DNA of 60,808 bases from CAIKLP01 sp039798705 (GCA_039798705.1 JBDKFN010000004.1:1-60808), one strand, 5' to 3'. Positions 51,606 to 59,554 are shown, numbered from the stretch's first letter. The notes: a model not told the origin generated them from the letters alone. A program made the numbers and translations.

Positions 51606-52835
51606 TTACATTCCAATTTTAGCTTTTAAATTCTCATCAATTGCTGTTAAGAATTCTTCTGTATATAAATAATGTTCTCCATGGTTTACTTTATTTCCAT
51701 GAATACATACCGCTAAGTCTTTGGTCATTTTACCAGACTCCACAGTTTCAATACATACTTTTTCTAAAGTTTCGCAAAAATTAATTAAGTCTTGGTTGTT
51801 GTCTAATTTTCCTCTGAACGCTAACCCTCTGGTCCAAGCAAAAATAGATGCAATTGGATTTGTAGAAGTAGGTTTACCATTTTGATGGTCTCTGAAGTGA
51901 CGAGTTACAGTGCCGTGTGCTGCTTCCGCTTCCATAGTTCCACCATCCGGTGTAATTAAAACAGATGTCATCAAACCTAACGAACCGAAACCTTGTGCTA
52001 CGGTATCCGATTGAACATCACCGTCGTAATTTTTACAAGCCCAAACAAAATTTCCATTCCATTTTAAAGCACTTGCAACCATGTCATCGATTAGTCTGTG
52101 TTCGTAAGTAATACCTACGGCTTCCATTTTAGTTTTAAATTCGTTTTGATAAATCTCTTCAAAAATATCTTTAAACCTACCGTCGTATTTTTTCAAAATG
52201 GTATTTTTAGTCGATAAATATAAAGGCCATTTTTTGTTAATCGCTTGGTTGAAACATGCTCTTGCAAAGCCTTCTATAGATTCGTCTGTATTGTACATTG
52301 ACAAAGCAACACCATCACCTTTGAATTGGTATACTTCATGCTCAATTACTGTTCCGTCTTCACCTTCAAATTTGATTGTTAATTTACCTTTTCCTTTTGT
52401 TACGAAATCGGTTGCACGGTATTGGTCTCCAAATGCATGACGTCCAATACAAATTGGCGCTGTCCAGTTTGGAACTAAGCGAGGAATATTGTTCATCACA
52501 ATTGGCTCACGAAAAACAGTCCCGTCTAAAATATTTCTGATAGTGCCATTTGGCGATTTCCACATTTGTTTTAACGAGAATTCTTTTACCCTAGCTTCGT
52601 CAGGAGTAATGGTTGCGCATTTGATACCAACATTGTATTTTTTGATGGCTTCTGCTGCATCAACGGTAACTTGGTCGTTGGTTGCATCTCTGTGCTCCAT
52701 ACCCAAGTCAAAATATTTGATATCTAATTCTAGATATGGATTGATTAATTTATTCTTAATGAATTCCCAGATGATTCTAGTCATTTCATCGCCGTCTAAT
52801 TCTACGACTGGGTTTGCAACTTTTATCTTTGACAT
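51606..52835 (-). CDS. icd: NADP-dependent isocitrate dehydrogenase (eukaryote-like dimer type)
   Basis: Oxidatively decarboxylates isocitrate to 2-oxoglutarate, producing NADPH. The 409 residues match the dimeric eukaryote-like subfamily: VVELDGDEMTRIIWEFIK at the N terminus, substrate residues in KSPNGTIRNILDGTVFREP near 92, metal Asp residues in LIDDMVASALKW and NYDGDVQSDTVAQGFGSLG, and NADP region GTVTRHFRDHQNGKPTSTNPIAS (split across the loop). It has its own promoter and terminator and complements the aconitase and sucD found elsewhere in the window. Confidence 0.97.
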   Translation of the reverse strand: MSKIKVANPVVELDGDEMTRIIWEFIKNKLINPYLELDIKYFDLGMEHRDATNDQVTVDAAEAIKKYNVGIKCATITPDEARVKEFSLKQMWKSPNGTIRNILDGTVFREPIVMNNIPRLVPNWTAPICIGRHAFGDQYRATDFVTKGKGKLTIKFEGEDGTVIEHEVYQFKGDGVALSMYNTDESIEGFARACFNQAINKKWPLYLSTKNTILKKYDGRFKDIFEEIYQNEFKTKMEAVGITYEHRLIDDMVASALKWNGNFVWACKNYDGDVQSDTVAQGFGSLGLMTSVLITPDGGTMEAEAAHGTVTRHFRDHQNGKPTSTNPIASIFAWTRGLAFRGKLDNNQDLINFCETLEKVCIETVESGKMTKDLAVCIHGNKVNHGEHYLYTEEFLTAIDENLKAKIGM

Positions 52836-52854
52836 AACTGTATAATTTTGAATG

Positions 52855-52862
52855 CAAATTTA
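52855..52862 (-). promoter_or_regulatory. -7 promoter box of icd
   Basis: Minus-strand TAAATTTG matches TAnnTTTG, ends 19 bases before the icd ATG, and has a TTTG about 16 bases upstream. Confidence 0.6.
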
Positions 52863-52924
52863 CAATTTTCTATAAGAGCAAACAAGAAAAATGAAGATCA
52901 AAATGCTTGAAAAAGAAGCTTTTG

Positions 52925-54735
52925 TTAATATTCAGAATCTAAACCTAATTTATCCTTAAGGCTAAGTAAAATCGGTTTCTTTTCGGCCATTGCTTTAAAC
53001 TTTTCGGAAGTGGTATAAGGTTTATTGGCGCTCAAGTCTTGGTTGATGGTTATTTTAAAATCAATGAGATGGTTATTCAGCGAGGCGCGTAAGTGTTGAT
53101 TAATAGCACCTTTTTCTGTTAAAAATAAATCTGATTGAATTTTATTGCTGACACAAATTTCATATTGAAAATCACCGATGGGTTTAGGATCTAAATGTTC
53201 CAATAAGGAATTCAATGAAATGAGGTTTCTGTCTTTAAGTTTTTGAATTGATTCGTTCCAAAAGGTTATGAAATCAGATTCTTGATAAGCATCTTTTGGT
53301 AATTCTTTTTCTTCTTCTTTAACAACCACAGGTGGCACATAACTACCTGATCTCACTTCTTCCATGGTTGGTAATTTAAAACCCGACCTACCAACTATGG
53401 ATGGTTTACTTGGAATAGTATTTTCAATTAAAATATTGTTATTGTGTTCGACTGCAGCAGGAATATTTGCTTTCGCTACCGGTTCGGGGTTTTCTGCGAT
53501 CGCCGCTTTAGGCTGTATTTGTTGCGTTTCAGCTGGGGAATTAACAATCGTTGTTTGTTTTTCGCTTGGTGCTAATGCAGCTTCGTTAGTTATTTTTTTT
53601 TTACCTCCGACGTTGCTGAAGGAAGTTGACTTAAATTAATTGCTGCATTGATATGACACATTTTCATTAAAGCAAGCTCGACGTGTAGTCTTTGGTTTTT
53701 GCTTTGCTTATAATGTATGTCGCATTGATTTGCAATATTTAGCGCCGTTAATAAAAGTGATGCGCTAATATCTGTTGCTTGTTTTAAATATTTTTGTTTG
53801 ATAGACTCAGTTACTTTCAATAAAACAATTGTTTGCGGATCTTTGCAAACTAATAGGTTTCTGAAATGTTCGCTTAAACCAATGATGAAATTATTTCCAT
53901 CAAATCCATTGTCTAAAATTTCATCAAAAGTTAACAATATGCTGCGCATATCTTCTGATGCAATGGCATCGGTTATTTTAAAATAATAATCGTAATCAAG
54001 GATGTTTAAATTATCGATGACAGATTTATAAGTTAAATTATTTCCAGCAAATGAAACCAATTGGTCAAACATAGAAAGCGCGTCGCGTAAAGCGCCATCT
54101 GCTTTCTGAGCAATGATGTGAAGGGCTTCTGGCTCGGTAGCAATTTGTTCGCTTTTTGCAATAAAAGCTAAGTGTGTTGCAATGTCTTCTACTTGAATTC
54201 TGTTGAAATCGAATATTTGACAACGAGACAATATGGTTGGAATGATTTTATGTTTTTCCGTAGTGGCTAAAATGAAAATAGCATAGGGAGGTGGTTCTTC
54301 CAATGTTTTCAAAAATGCATTGAATGCACTAGTAGAAAGCATGTGCACCTCGTCAATGATATAAATTTTATACCTGCCTGAAGGAGGCGCAAACCTAACT
54401 TGCTCCACTAAACTTCTAATGTCGTCTACCGAATTGTTTGAAGCAGCATCAAGTTCGTGTACATTTAATGAATTACCATTTTTAAAAGAGATACAAGATT
54501 CACATTGATCACAAGCTTCCATTGCTGGAGTTGGATTTAGACAATTGATCGTCTTTGCTAAAATTCTTGCACAGGTTGTTTTTCCAACACCTCTTGGTCC
54601 GCAAAATAAAAATGCTTGCGCTAGGTGATTGTTTTTGATGGCGTTTTTTAAAGTATTGGTAATATGCGCTTGTCCAACAACCGTGTCAAAGGTTGCAGGC
54701 CTGTATTTTCTCGCCGATACAATAAAATTATCCAT
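52925..54735 (-). CDS. dnaX: DNA polymerase III tau subunit, made by -1 slippage at an A10 run
   Basis: Full-length clamp-loader/tau subunit. The N-terminal reading frame has Walker A FCGPRGVGKTT (G47-T53), zinc Cys 65, 75, 78 and 81, Walker B IYIIDEVHML (~124-131) and sensor TTEKHKIIPTILSRCQIF. It ends in KKK and a UAA at 53590. By hand translation, the -1 frame is open from the ten-A run through a Pro/Ala/Asn-rich linker (about 75 residues) into a C-terminal domain (FWNESIQKLKDRNLISLNS; FKAMAEKKPILLSLKDKLGL) typical of Bacteroidota DnaX. One extra A in the mRNA, or -1 ribosomal slippage, gives about 603 residues. The coordinates span both frames. Confidence 0.85.
53590..53608 (-). promoter_or_regulatory. 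Slippage site in dnaX: GGAGGT, A10, UAACUAA
   Basis: On the minus strand, GGAGG (53608-53604) and T are followed by ten A (53602-53593) and TAACTAA. A GGAGG next to a slippery run is notable because this genome rarely uses such sequences; in E. coli dnaX an internal Shine-Dalgarno upstream of A-AAA-AAG stimulates -1 shifting. The long A run would also allow RNA-polymerase slippage, as in Thermus dnaX (A9). Confidence 0.75.
53590..54735 (-). CDS. dnaX: Short DnaX form (gamma-like), zero-frame product
   Basis: Without slippage, translation stops at the UAA right after the A run, giving 381 residues: the complete AAA+ ATPase and collar regions but no linker or tau C-terminal domain. E. coli gamma arises the same way. 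A +1 shift would also stop within three codons because TAACTAA closes both other frames. Whether the short form accumulates here is unknown. Confidence 0.65.
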   Translation of the reverse strand: MDNFIVSARKYRPATFDTVVGQAHITNTLKNAIKNNHLAQAFLFCGPRGVGKTTCARILAKTINCLNPTPAMEACDQCESCISFKNGNSLNVHELDAASNNSVDDIRSLVEQVRFAPPSGRYKIYIIDEVHMLSTSAFNAFLKTLEEPPPYAIFILATTEKHKIIPTILSRCQIFDFNRIQVEDIATHLAFIAKSEQIATEPEALHIIAQKADGALRDALSMFDQLVSFAGNNLTYKSVIDNLNILDYDYYFKITDAIASEDMRSILLTFDEILDNGFDGNNFIIGLSEHFRNLLVCKDPQTIVLLKVTESIKQKYLKQATDISASLLLTALNIANQCDIHYKQSKNQRLHVELALMKMCHINAAINLSQLPSATSEVKKK

Positions 54736-54904
54736 TGGCGCTAAATTAGGTATTTTTTCTGATTTTGAAATGCTGATTTGGCCTCTCGTAATGAATCTAT
54801 CATAGAAATAAGTATTTGCTTGAAGACTAGTCTATTAAAATCTTTCAATCAAAAAATAAAAATCAGAGCGCTAATTCGTATTATTGCAAAAATCTTTAAA
54901 AACC

Positions 54905-55714
54905 ATGGCATTCGAATTCCATAGCGATTGGGTTACTTATTTCAATCAACAATACGAGAACTCTAAAAATTTCGTATTGCCTTTTATTGCCAAAAGCAAA
55001 GTATTGTCAACACAAACGAAGGTGATGGAAATAGGTTGTGGTGAAGGCGGAGTTTTAAAAGCTTTTACCGATTTAGGTTGCCAAGTGGTTGGCGTAGATT
55101 TAAGCCCAGAAAGGGTGAAAATGGCGGAAGCTTTTATGCAAAGCGAAATCAATGCGGGTTTAGCAAAATTTATAGCTAAAAATATTTACGATGTTGATTT
55201 TCAACAAGATTTTGCTGGATATTTCGATGTCATCATATTAAAAGACTCCATTGAACATATTCCAGAGCAAGATAAAATCATTGCACAATTACATCAATAT
55301 ATTGCTAAAGATGGCGTCATCTTTTTCGGATTCCCACCTTGGTATATGCCATTTGGCGGTCATCAACAAATTGCAAAACACAAATTATTGAGCAAACTGC
55401 CTTATTATCATTTATTGCCAGCATTTCTATATAAACCATTGTTAAAAGCATTTGGCGAACCGGAACCTGTAGTAAAAGAACTATTAGAAATTAAGGACAC
55501 AGGTATTTCTATTGAGCGATTTGAACGAATTTGCAAAAAAACAGGCTTCGAAATTGTAGCTAAAGACCATTATTTAATTAATCCTATTTATCGTTATAAA
55601 TTCAATTTATCGCCTAAAAAACAGTATAAATTGATACAAAACCTGCCTTTTTTACGCAATTTCTTAACAACCTGCGTTTATTATTTAGTTAGTCCAGTTC
55701 GAAAGTCTGCTTAA
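54905..55714 (+). CDS. Class I SAM-dependent methyltransferase
   Basis: A 269-residue methyltransferase of unknown substrate. The SAM-binding motif I is VMEIGCGEGGVLKAF near residue 40, followed by the acidic residue in VVGVDLSPERV, motif II-like DVIILKDSIEHIPEQD, and FFGFPPWYMPFGGHQQIAKHK. It resembles the UbiE/MenG-like or sugar-associated methyltransferases found near glycan genes, but no neighbour supports a pathway. The ATG at 54905 is preferred to a TTG at 54884. It stands between divergent dnaX and the ribosomal protein operon. Confidence 0.85.
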   Translation: MAFEFHSDWVTYFNQQYENSKNFVLPFIAKSKVLSTQTKVMEIGCGEGGVLKAFTDLGCQVVGVDLSPERVKMAEAFMQSEINAGLAKFIAKNIYDVDFQQDFAGYFDVIILKDSIEHIPEQDKIIAQLHQYIAKDGVIFFGFPPWYMPFGGHQQIAKHKLLSKLPYYHLLPAFLYKPLLKAFGEPEPVVKELLEIKDTGISIERFERICKKTGFEIVAKDHYLINPIYRYKFNLSPKKQYKLIQNLPFLRNFLTTCVYYLVSPVRKSA

Positions 55715-55749
55715 TTAGACCTAAATATTCTGATTTTAAGCTAAATAAT

Positions 55750-55798
55750 TTTGCTTATTGACTTTGTAAAAGCTATATTTGCAACCCGCAAAAAGCGG
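55750..55798 (+). promoter_or_regulatory. Promoter and 5' hairpin of the rpsF operon
   Basis: TTTG (55750-55753), 20 bases, then TATATTTG (55774-55781): the best promoter match in the window. CCGC-AAAAA-GCGG (55786-55798) follows at the expected 5' end of the transcript and could be a stabilising hairpin or part of an S6:S18 autoregulatory site, which in other bacteria is a stem with a CCG element. Confidence 0.7.
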
Positions 55799-55836
55799 AA
55801 AAACTAAACAATTTAAACAAAAAGCAAAGTAACACA

Positions 55837-56205
55837 ATGAGAAATTACGAAACGTTAATCGTTGTGACCCCGTTGTTGTCTGAAGAGCAGTTGAAAGAGG
55901 TGCATGCCAAATTCAATAAAATCTTAACAGATAACGGTGCCGAAATTGTCCACGAAGACAATTGGGGTCTGAAAAAACTAGCTTATCCGATTCAAAAGAA
56001 GACAACTGGCTTCTACAAAGTAACGGAATTCAAAGCTACAGGTGAATTAATCAACAAATTGGAAATTGAGTACAAGAGAGATGAGCGCATCATGCGTTTC
56101 TTGACTGTAGCACTTGACAAACACGCAGCGTCATACAATGACCGTAAGCGTAATGGTCAATTGGCTCCATTACCAAAAAGAGTTAAAGCAGAGGAGGCAA
56201 AATAA
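55837..56205 (+). CDS. rpsF: 30S ribosomal protein S6
   Basis: S6 sits on the 30S platform beside S18. The 122 residues begin MRNYETLIVVTPLLSEEQLKEV and contain NWGLKKLAYPIQKKTTGFY and YKRDERIMRFLTVALDKHA, with a basic/acidic tail. First gene of the S6-S18-L9 operon. There is no Shine-Dalgarno before its ATG, unlike the next two genes. Its stop overlaps the rpsR ATG by one base. Confidence 0.98.
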   Translation: MRNYETLIVVTPLLSEEQLKEVHAKFNKILTDNGAEIVHEDNWGLKKLAYPIQKKTTGFYKVTEFKATGELINKLEIEYKRDERIMRFLTVALDKHAASYNDRKRNGQLAPLPKRVKAEEAK

Positions 56206-56468
56206 TGGCTAGAGATAAAATAACATACGTTACCGCTGCCAAAGTAGAGGATAACCGCAAAAAATACTGCCGTTTTAAGAAAAACGGAATCAAGTATATC
56301 GATTACAAGGATGCAAACTTCTTGTTGAAGTTCATCAATGATCAAGGTAAAATTTTACCTCGTCGTTTAACAGGTACATCTTTAAAATACCAACGTAAAG
56401 TTGCTCAAGCTGTAAAGCGTGCACGTCACATTGGAATTTTACCATATGTAGCAGATTCATTAAAATAA
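56205..56468 (+). CDS. rpsR: 30S ribosomal protein S18
   Basis: S18 binds S6 in the 30S platform. The 87 residues contain the conserved core YIDYKDANFLLKFINDQGKILPRRLTGTSLKYQRKV (in two parts) and RARHIGILPYV. A canonical Shine-Dalgarno GGAGG (56193-56197) lies seven bases before the ATG, inside the end of rpsF. That is unusual in a phylum with few such sites and may be used for coupling or autoregulation. Confidence 0.98.
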   Translation: MARDKITYVTAAKVEDNRKKYCRFKKNGIKYIDYKDANFLLKFINDQGKILPRRLTGTSLKYQRKVAQAVKRARHIGILPYVADSLK

Positions 56469-56481
56469 GGAGGAAGACGAC

Positions 56482-56925
56482 ATGGAAGTAATTTTAAAGC
56501 AAGATGTTAAGAGCCTTGGATACAAGGACGATATCGTTAAAGTAAAAAATGGTTATGGTCGTAACTTCTTAATCCCACAAGGATTTGCAGTTATCGCTAA
56601 TGAGCCAAACCGTAAAATGCATGCGGAATATTTAAAACAAACGCAATTCAAACAAGATAGAATTAAAAATCTTGCTACTGATATGGCGGAAGGATTAAAA
56701 GCAATCACTGTTAAAATTGGTGCAAAAGCTGGAGAGTCTGGTAAAATATTCGGTGCAGTAAATACAATTCAATTCGCTGAAGAATTGAAGAAATTAGGAT
56801 TCGAAGTAGATCGCAAGCGTATTACATTTGAAACAGATGTAAAATTCATTGGTTCTTATATCGCAAACTTAAACCTTCACAAAGAGGTAAAAATTCAAGT
56901 ACCTTTTGAAGTAGTTTCAGAATAA
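56482..56925 (+). CDS. rplI: 50S ribosomal protein L9
   Basis: L9 binds 23S rRNA near the L1 stalk with its N domain and reaches between ribosomes with its C domain. The 147 residues begin MEVILKQDVKSLGYKDDIVKV, followed by GYGRNFLIPQGFAV, a long connecting helix (~45-75) and a C-terminal domain (GKIFGAVNTIQFAEELKKLGFEVDRKRI). A GGAGG (56469-56473) eight bases before the ATG directly follows the rpsR stop. A terminator ends the operon. Confidence 0.98.
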   Translation: MEVILKQDVKSLGYKDDIVKVKNGYGRNFLIPQGFAVIANEPNRKMHAEYLKQTQFKQDRIKNLATDMAEGLKAITVKIGAKAGESGKIFGAVNTIQFAEELKKLGFEVDRKRITFETDVKFIGSYIANLNLHKEVKIQVPFEVVSE

Positions 56926-56942
56926 TAATTTTTTAAAAATTG

Positions 56943-56974
56943 AAAAGCCCCAAGATTTCTTGGGGCTTTTTTTT
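56943..56974 (+). terminator. Terminator of the rpsF-rpsR-rplI operon
   Basis: AAAAGCCCCAAGA (56943-56955) pairs with TCTTGGGGCTTTT (56958-56970), followed by further T. Confidence 0.88.
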
Positions 56975-57001
56975 ATGTTAAAATTTTTAATTGAAAATTA
57001 A

Positions 57002-57688
57002 TTAGCGAAGGTAATTGGGTTTGCCTACGTATCTCATGGCTCTAAGAATTCTATATTCTCTTCGTTGAATATAGGCATTGGGTTTTGCTGGCGACCATTT
57101 AATTGGGTTGGGCAATACCGCAGCAATAAGCGCTGATTCTCGCTTGCTTAAAGACTTTGCTGGTTTGTGAAAATATTGTTGAGCTGCAGCCTCGGCACCG
57201 TAAATACCGTTACCCATTTCAATTTCATTGAGGTAAATTTCCATGATTCTTTTTTTCGACCAGGTAATTTCAATTAAAATGGTAAAGTAAGCTTCAAGTC
57301 CTTTTCTAATATAAGAACGACCTGGCCACAGGAAAACATTTTTTGCAACTTGTTGCGAAATAGTGGAACCGCCTTTTACTTTTTTACTTTTTTGATTGTG
57401 TTGATAGGCTTTTTGTAAAGCTTCCAAATCAAATCCCCAATGTTCGTTGAAATGTTGGTCCTCGGATGCAATCACCGCACGAACTAAATAAGGGGAGATG
57501 TGCTCGATGTCTACCCAATCTTTTTTAAGCTTCAAAGATTCCCCATCTATTTTTTGTTCAACCAACCTTTGTAACATAAGGTATGTAAAAGGTGGTGGAA
57601 CAAATCGGTAAATAAGGGTGAGTATAAAGCTGCTGATTAAAAAATACAGCATCAATTTCCTTAAGAAGCGATAGATTTTTTTAACCAT
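57002..57688 (-). CDS. mtgA: Monofunctional biosynthetic peptidoglycan glycosyltransferase
   Basis: Polymerises lipid II into glycan strands at the inner membrane (GT51 family). The 228 residues have one N-terminal membrane helix (LMLYFLISSFILTLIYRF, ~12-29) and the catalytic domain: ASEDQHFNEHWGFD near 74 (catalytic Glu), GGSTISQQVAKNVFLW near 106 and KRIMEIYLNEIEMGNGIYGAEAAAQQYF near 140 (second Glu). No transpeptidase domain. It follows the RsuA-type synthase gene by seven bases and is probably co-transcribed with it. Confidence 0.95.
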   Translation of the reverse strand: MVKKIYRFLRKLMLYFLISSFILTLIYRFVPPPFTYLMLQRLVEQKIDGESLKLKKDWVDIEHISPYLVRAVIASEDQHFNEHWGFDLEALQKAYQHNQKSKKVKGGSTISQQVAKNVFLWPGRSYIRKGLEAYFTILIEITWSKKRIMEIYLNEIEMGNGIYGAEAAAQQYFHKPAKSLSKRESALIAAVLPNPIKWSPAKPNAYIQRREYRILRAMRYVGKPNYLR

Positions 57689-57695
57689 GCGAAGC

Positions 57696-59306
57696 TTAGT
57701 ATTTATTCAAATGTTTTAAATGAATAATTTCTTCTGGTGTTAAGAATCTGCAGCGACCTCTAGACAAGTCAAGTTTAGTTAAACCAGCATAAATTACACG
57801 GTCTAATCGAACTATTGTATAACCTAAAGATTCAAAAATTCTTCTTACAATTCTATTTCTTCCAATGTGAATGCCAATGCCAATGTGCTTCTTAGACTTA
57901 CCTTCAACATAAGATAGTTCGTCTACTTCTGCTTCACCATCTTCTAATTCTACTCCTTTTTTTATTTTGTCAAAGTCCGAAGGGCTTAAAGATTTATCTA
58001 ATTCTACTTCGTATAATTTTTTGACTTTATTTCTTGGGTGGGAAAGCACGTCGGCTAATTCACCATCGTTGGTCATTAAAAGTAAACCAGTTGTATTTCT
58101 ATCTAATCTACCAACTGGATAAACACGTTCGTTGGTAGTGCTCTTTATCAATTCCATTACAGTTCTTCTTTCCATTGGATCGTCGAGTGTAGTAATGTAA
58201 TCTTTGGGTTTATTTAATAAGATATAAGTTAATTTTTGACGCTTTAATACTTTTCCTTGGAAAGTTATTTTATCAGAATCTTTTACTTTATAACCTAATT
58301 CTTTTACAAGTTCATCATTTACCATTACAGCACCAGACTCAATTAGTTCATCTGCTTTCCTTCGAGAGCATATACCTGCATTGGCGATGTATTTATTTAA
58401 TCGAATCAAACCATCGTCTGCAAAAGTTTTTTCTTTCTTTTTAGGCGTAGTAGGGATGATTGCTTTTTTTAATGGCTTTCTTTCGTAAGGTAATTCACCT
58501 ACTTCGGATTTTAATTTTCTAGGTTTTTTAATGGGTGCAGTCGTCAAGTCCTCGTCCTCTTTCACGCGTTTAGCGCGCGGCGCTCTTGGTTCGCGAGGTT
58601 GTTTTGCTTCTTCTTCCCAACCACTAAATTCAATTCTTTCATAAATTTCGGTAGGGCTATCAATTGATGCAGCTCTCTCCGCTCTTTTTTGGTCGTAATT
58701 ATTTTCTTTAGGAAGTTCTTTTTTTACAATTGATCTTCTTTCAGTGTTGCCTACAGTTCTACTAATTCTTTCAGAATTGCGATCGTCGGTTTTTGGTTTA
58801 CGTGATTTATATTCTTTATTGTCTATGCGTCCTTTTTTCTCAACTGGGCTAGCATTTCTGCGCTCAAATGAATTTGCAGACTTAGTGCTTTTCTTAAAAT
58901 CAGCAGGTTTGTCTTCGTTAAATGTTCTCCTAGTTTTTGGTTCAAACTCCTCTTTAGCGTTGAATCTTCTGTTAGGGCGGTCTTCGCTGTTGCGAGGCGC
59001 ACCGTCTTTAGAATTAAATCTTCTATTAGGACGGTCTTCACTGTTACGCGGCGAATCGTCTTTAGCAGAAAATCTTCTATTAGGACGGTCTTCACTGTTA
59101 CGCGTAGGTGCTGGTGTTCTCTTAAATTTATCGAAATTTCCGTCTGGCTTAGCGCTATTGTTTTCGCTATAATCGGAAGTAGAACGAACTTTAAAAGGCT
59201 TGCCTGCACGATCGTTTTTCTTAGGACCTGAATGTGCGTCTTTGCTTATTCTAGGTTTTCTAGGTTTTTTGTCGTCCTCGCGACGAGATGGGTTTGATTT
59301 ATTCAT
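57696..59306 (-). CDS. RsuA/RluB-type rRNA pseudouridine synthase with long basic N-terminal extension
   Basis: A 536-residue pseudouridine synthase whose catalytic part is only the last ~245 residues: S4 domain (IRLNKYIANAGICSRRKADELIE split near 298) and catalytic Asp in YPVGRLDRNTTGLLLMT near 400, with GRNRIVRRIFESLGYTI near 495. The first ~290 residues are disordered, rich in Arg, Lys, Ser, Asn and Asp, with three copies of RNSEDRPNRRF. Such an extension may bind RNA or help condensate formation. The ATG at 59306 is four bases from the -7 box, suggesting a leaderless mRNA; a TTG two codons upstream is not used. Confidence 0.9.
   Translation of the reverse strand: MNKSNPSRREDDKKPRKPRISKDAHSGPKKNDRAGKPFKVRSTSDYSENNSAKPDGNFDKFKRTPAPTRNSEDRPNRRFSAKDDSPRNSEDRPNRRFNSKDGAPRNSEDRPNRRFNAKEEFEPKTRRTFNEDKPADFKKSTKSANSFERRNASPVEKKGRIDNKEYKSRKPKTDDRNSERISRTVGNTERRSIVKKELPKENNYDQKRAERAASIDSPTEIYERIEFSGWEEEAKQPREPRAPRAKRVKEDEDLTTAPIKKPRKLKSEVGELPYERKPLKKAIIPTTPKKKEKTFADDGLIRLNKYIANAGICSRRKADELIESGAVMVNDELVKELGYKVKDSDKITFQGKVLKRQKLTYILLNKPKDYITTLDDPMERRTVMELIKSTTNERVYPVGRLDRNTTGLLLMTNDGELADVLSHPRNKVKKLYEVELDKSLSPSDFDKIKKGVELEDGEAEVDELSYVEGKSKKHIGIGIHIGRNRIVRRIFESLGYTIVRLDRVIYAGLTKLDLSRGRCRFLTPEEIIHLKHLNKY
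58953..59105 (-). repeat. Three tandem ~17-codon repeats in the pseudouridine synthase gene
   Basis: Three direct repeats of about 51 bases, sharing CTTCTATTAGGACGGTCTTC on the plus strand with few changes, code TRNSEDRPNRRFSAKD, PRNSEDRPNRRFNSKD and PRNSEDRPNRRFNAKE. The near identity at DNA level implies recent expansion. Confidence 0.85.
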
Positions 59307-59309
59307 ATG

Positions 59310-59343
59310 CAAAAATACATTGATTTAATGCTAAATCAGCAAA
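59310..59343 (-). promoter_or_regulatory. Promoter of the RsuA-type synthase-mtgA operon
   Basis: On the minus strand TTTG (59343-59340), 22 bases, TATTTTTG (59317-59310). The ATG starts at 59306, leaving three bases between box and start codon, so transcription probably begins at or next to the ATG. Confidence 0.6.
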
Positions 59344-59481
59344 AAAATGTCAAAAAGTAGCATTTTTAATCATTTTTTTGAAATTGCATGATTCGCTTAT
59401 TATGAACACTTTAGCTATGGTTAGATGCTAGTAGATAGCAATAAATTTCATAAATAGCTCTTTATTAAGCAAATGAATGTT

Positions 59482-59489
59482 TATCTTTG
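59482..59489 (+). promoter_or_regulatory. -7 promoter box of the lytic transglycosylase gene
   Basis: TATCTTTG matches TAnnTTTG and lies 65 bases before the ATG. No clear -33 TTTG. The leader carries two GGAGGATT copies (59512-59519; 59544-59551). Confidence 0.55.
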
Positions 59490-59541
59490 AAATTAACATT
59501 AAAAATAAGTGGGAGGATTCCGAATAAATTGGTCGGTTGAA

Positions 59542-59548
59542 AAGGAGG
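59542..59548 (+). promoter_or_regulatory. Strong Shine-Dalgarno of the lytic transglycosylase gene
   Basis: AAGGAGG, six bases before the ATG at 59555, fixes the start and rules out the in-frame TTG at 59537, which would lie upstream of it. Strong sites like this are rare in the window. Confidence 0.7.
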
Positions 59549-59554
59549 ATTTTT

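Noticed and set aside
53363..53365. Independent start of the DnaX C-terminal domain at the ATG at 53365
   Set aside because: The frame is open well upstream through a linker typical of DnaX, and no promoter or ribosome site precedes this ATG.
52925..54735. dnaX as a pseudogene broken by a frameshift
   Set aside because: The break falls exactly at an A10 run with tight stops in both other frames, the -1 frame is open throughout, and both halves keep family sequence. An assembly error in the run remains possible and is listed as a test.
54884..54904. TTG start of the methyltransferase at 54884
   Set aside because: The ATG at 54905 gives a normal N terminus; the upstream codons look like A/T-rich leader.
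58744..59172. Leu/Ser-rich ORF with repeats opposite the pseudouridine synthase, or a CRISPR-like array there
   Set aside because: The repeats encode the synthase's basic repeats in the correct frame and have no unique spacers of even length.
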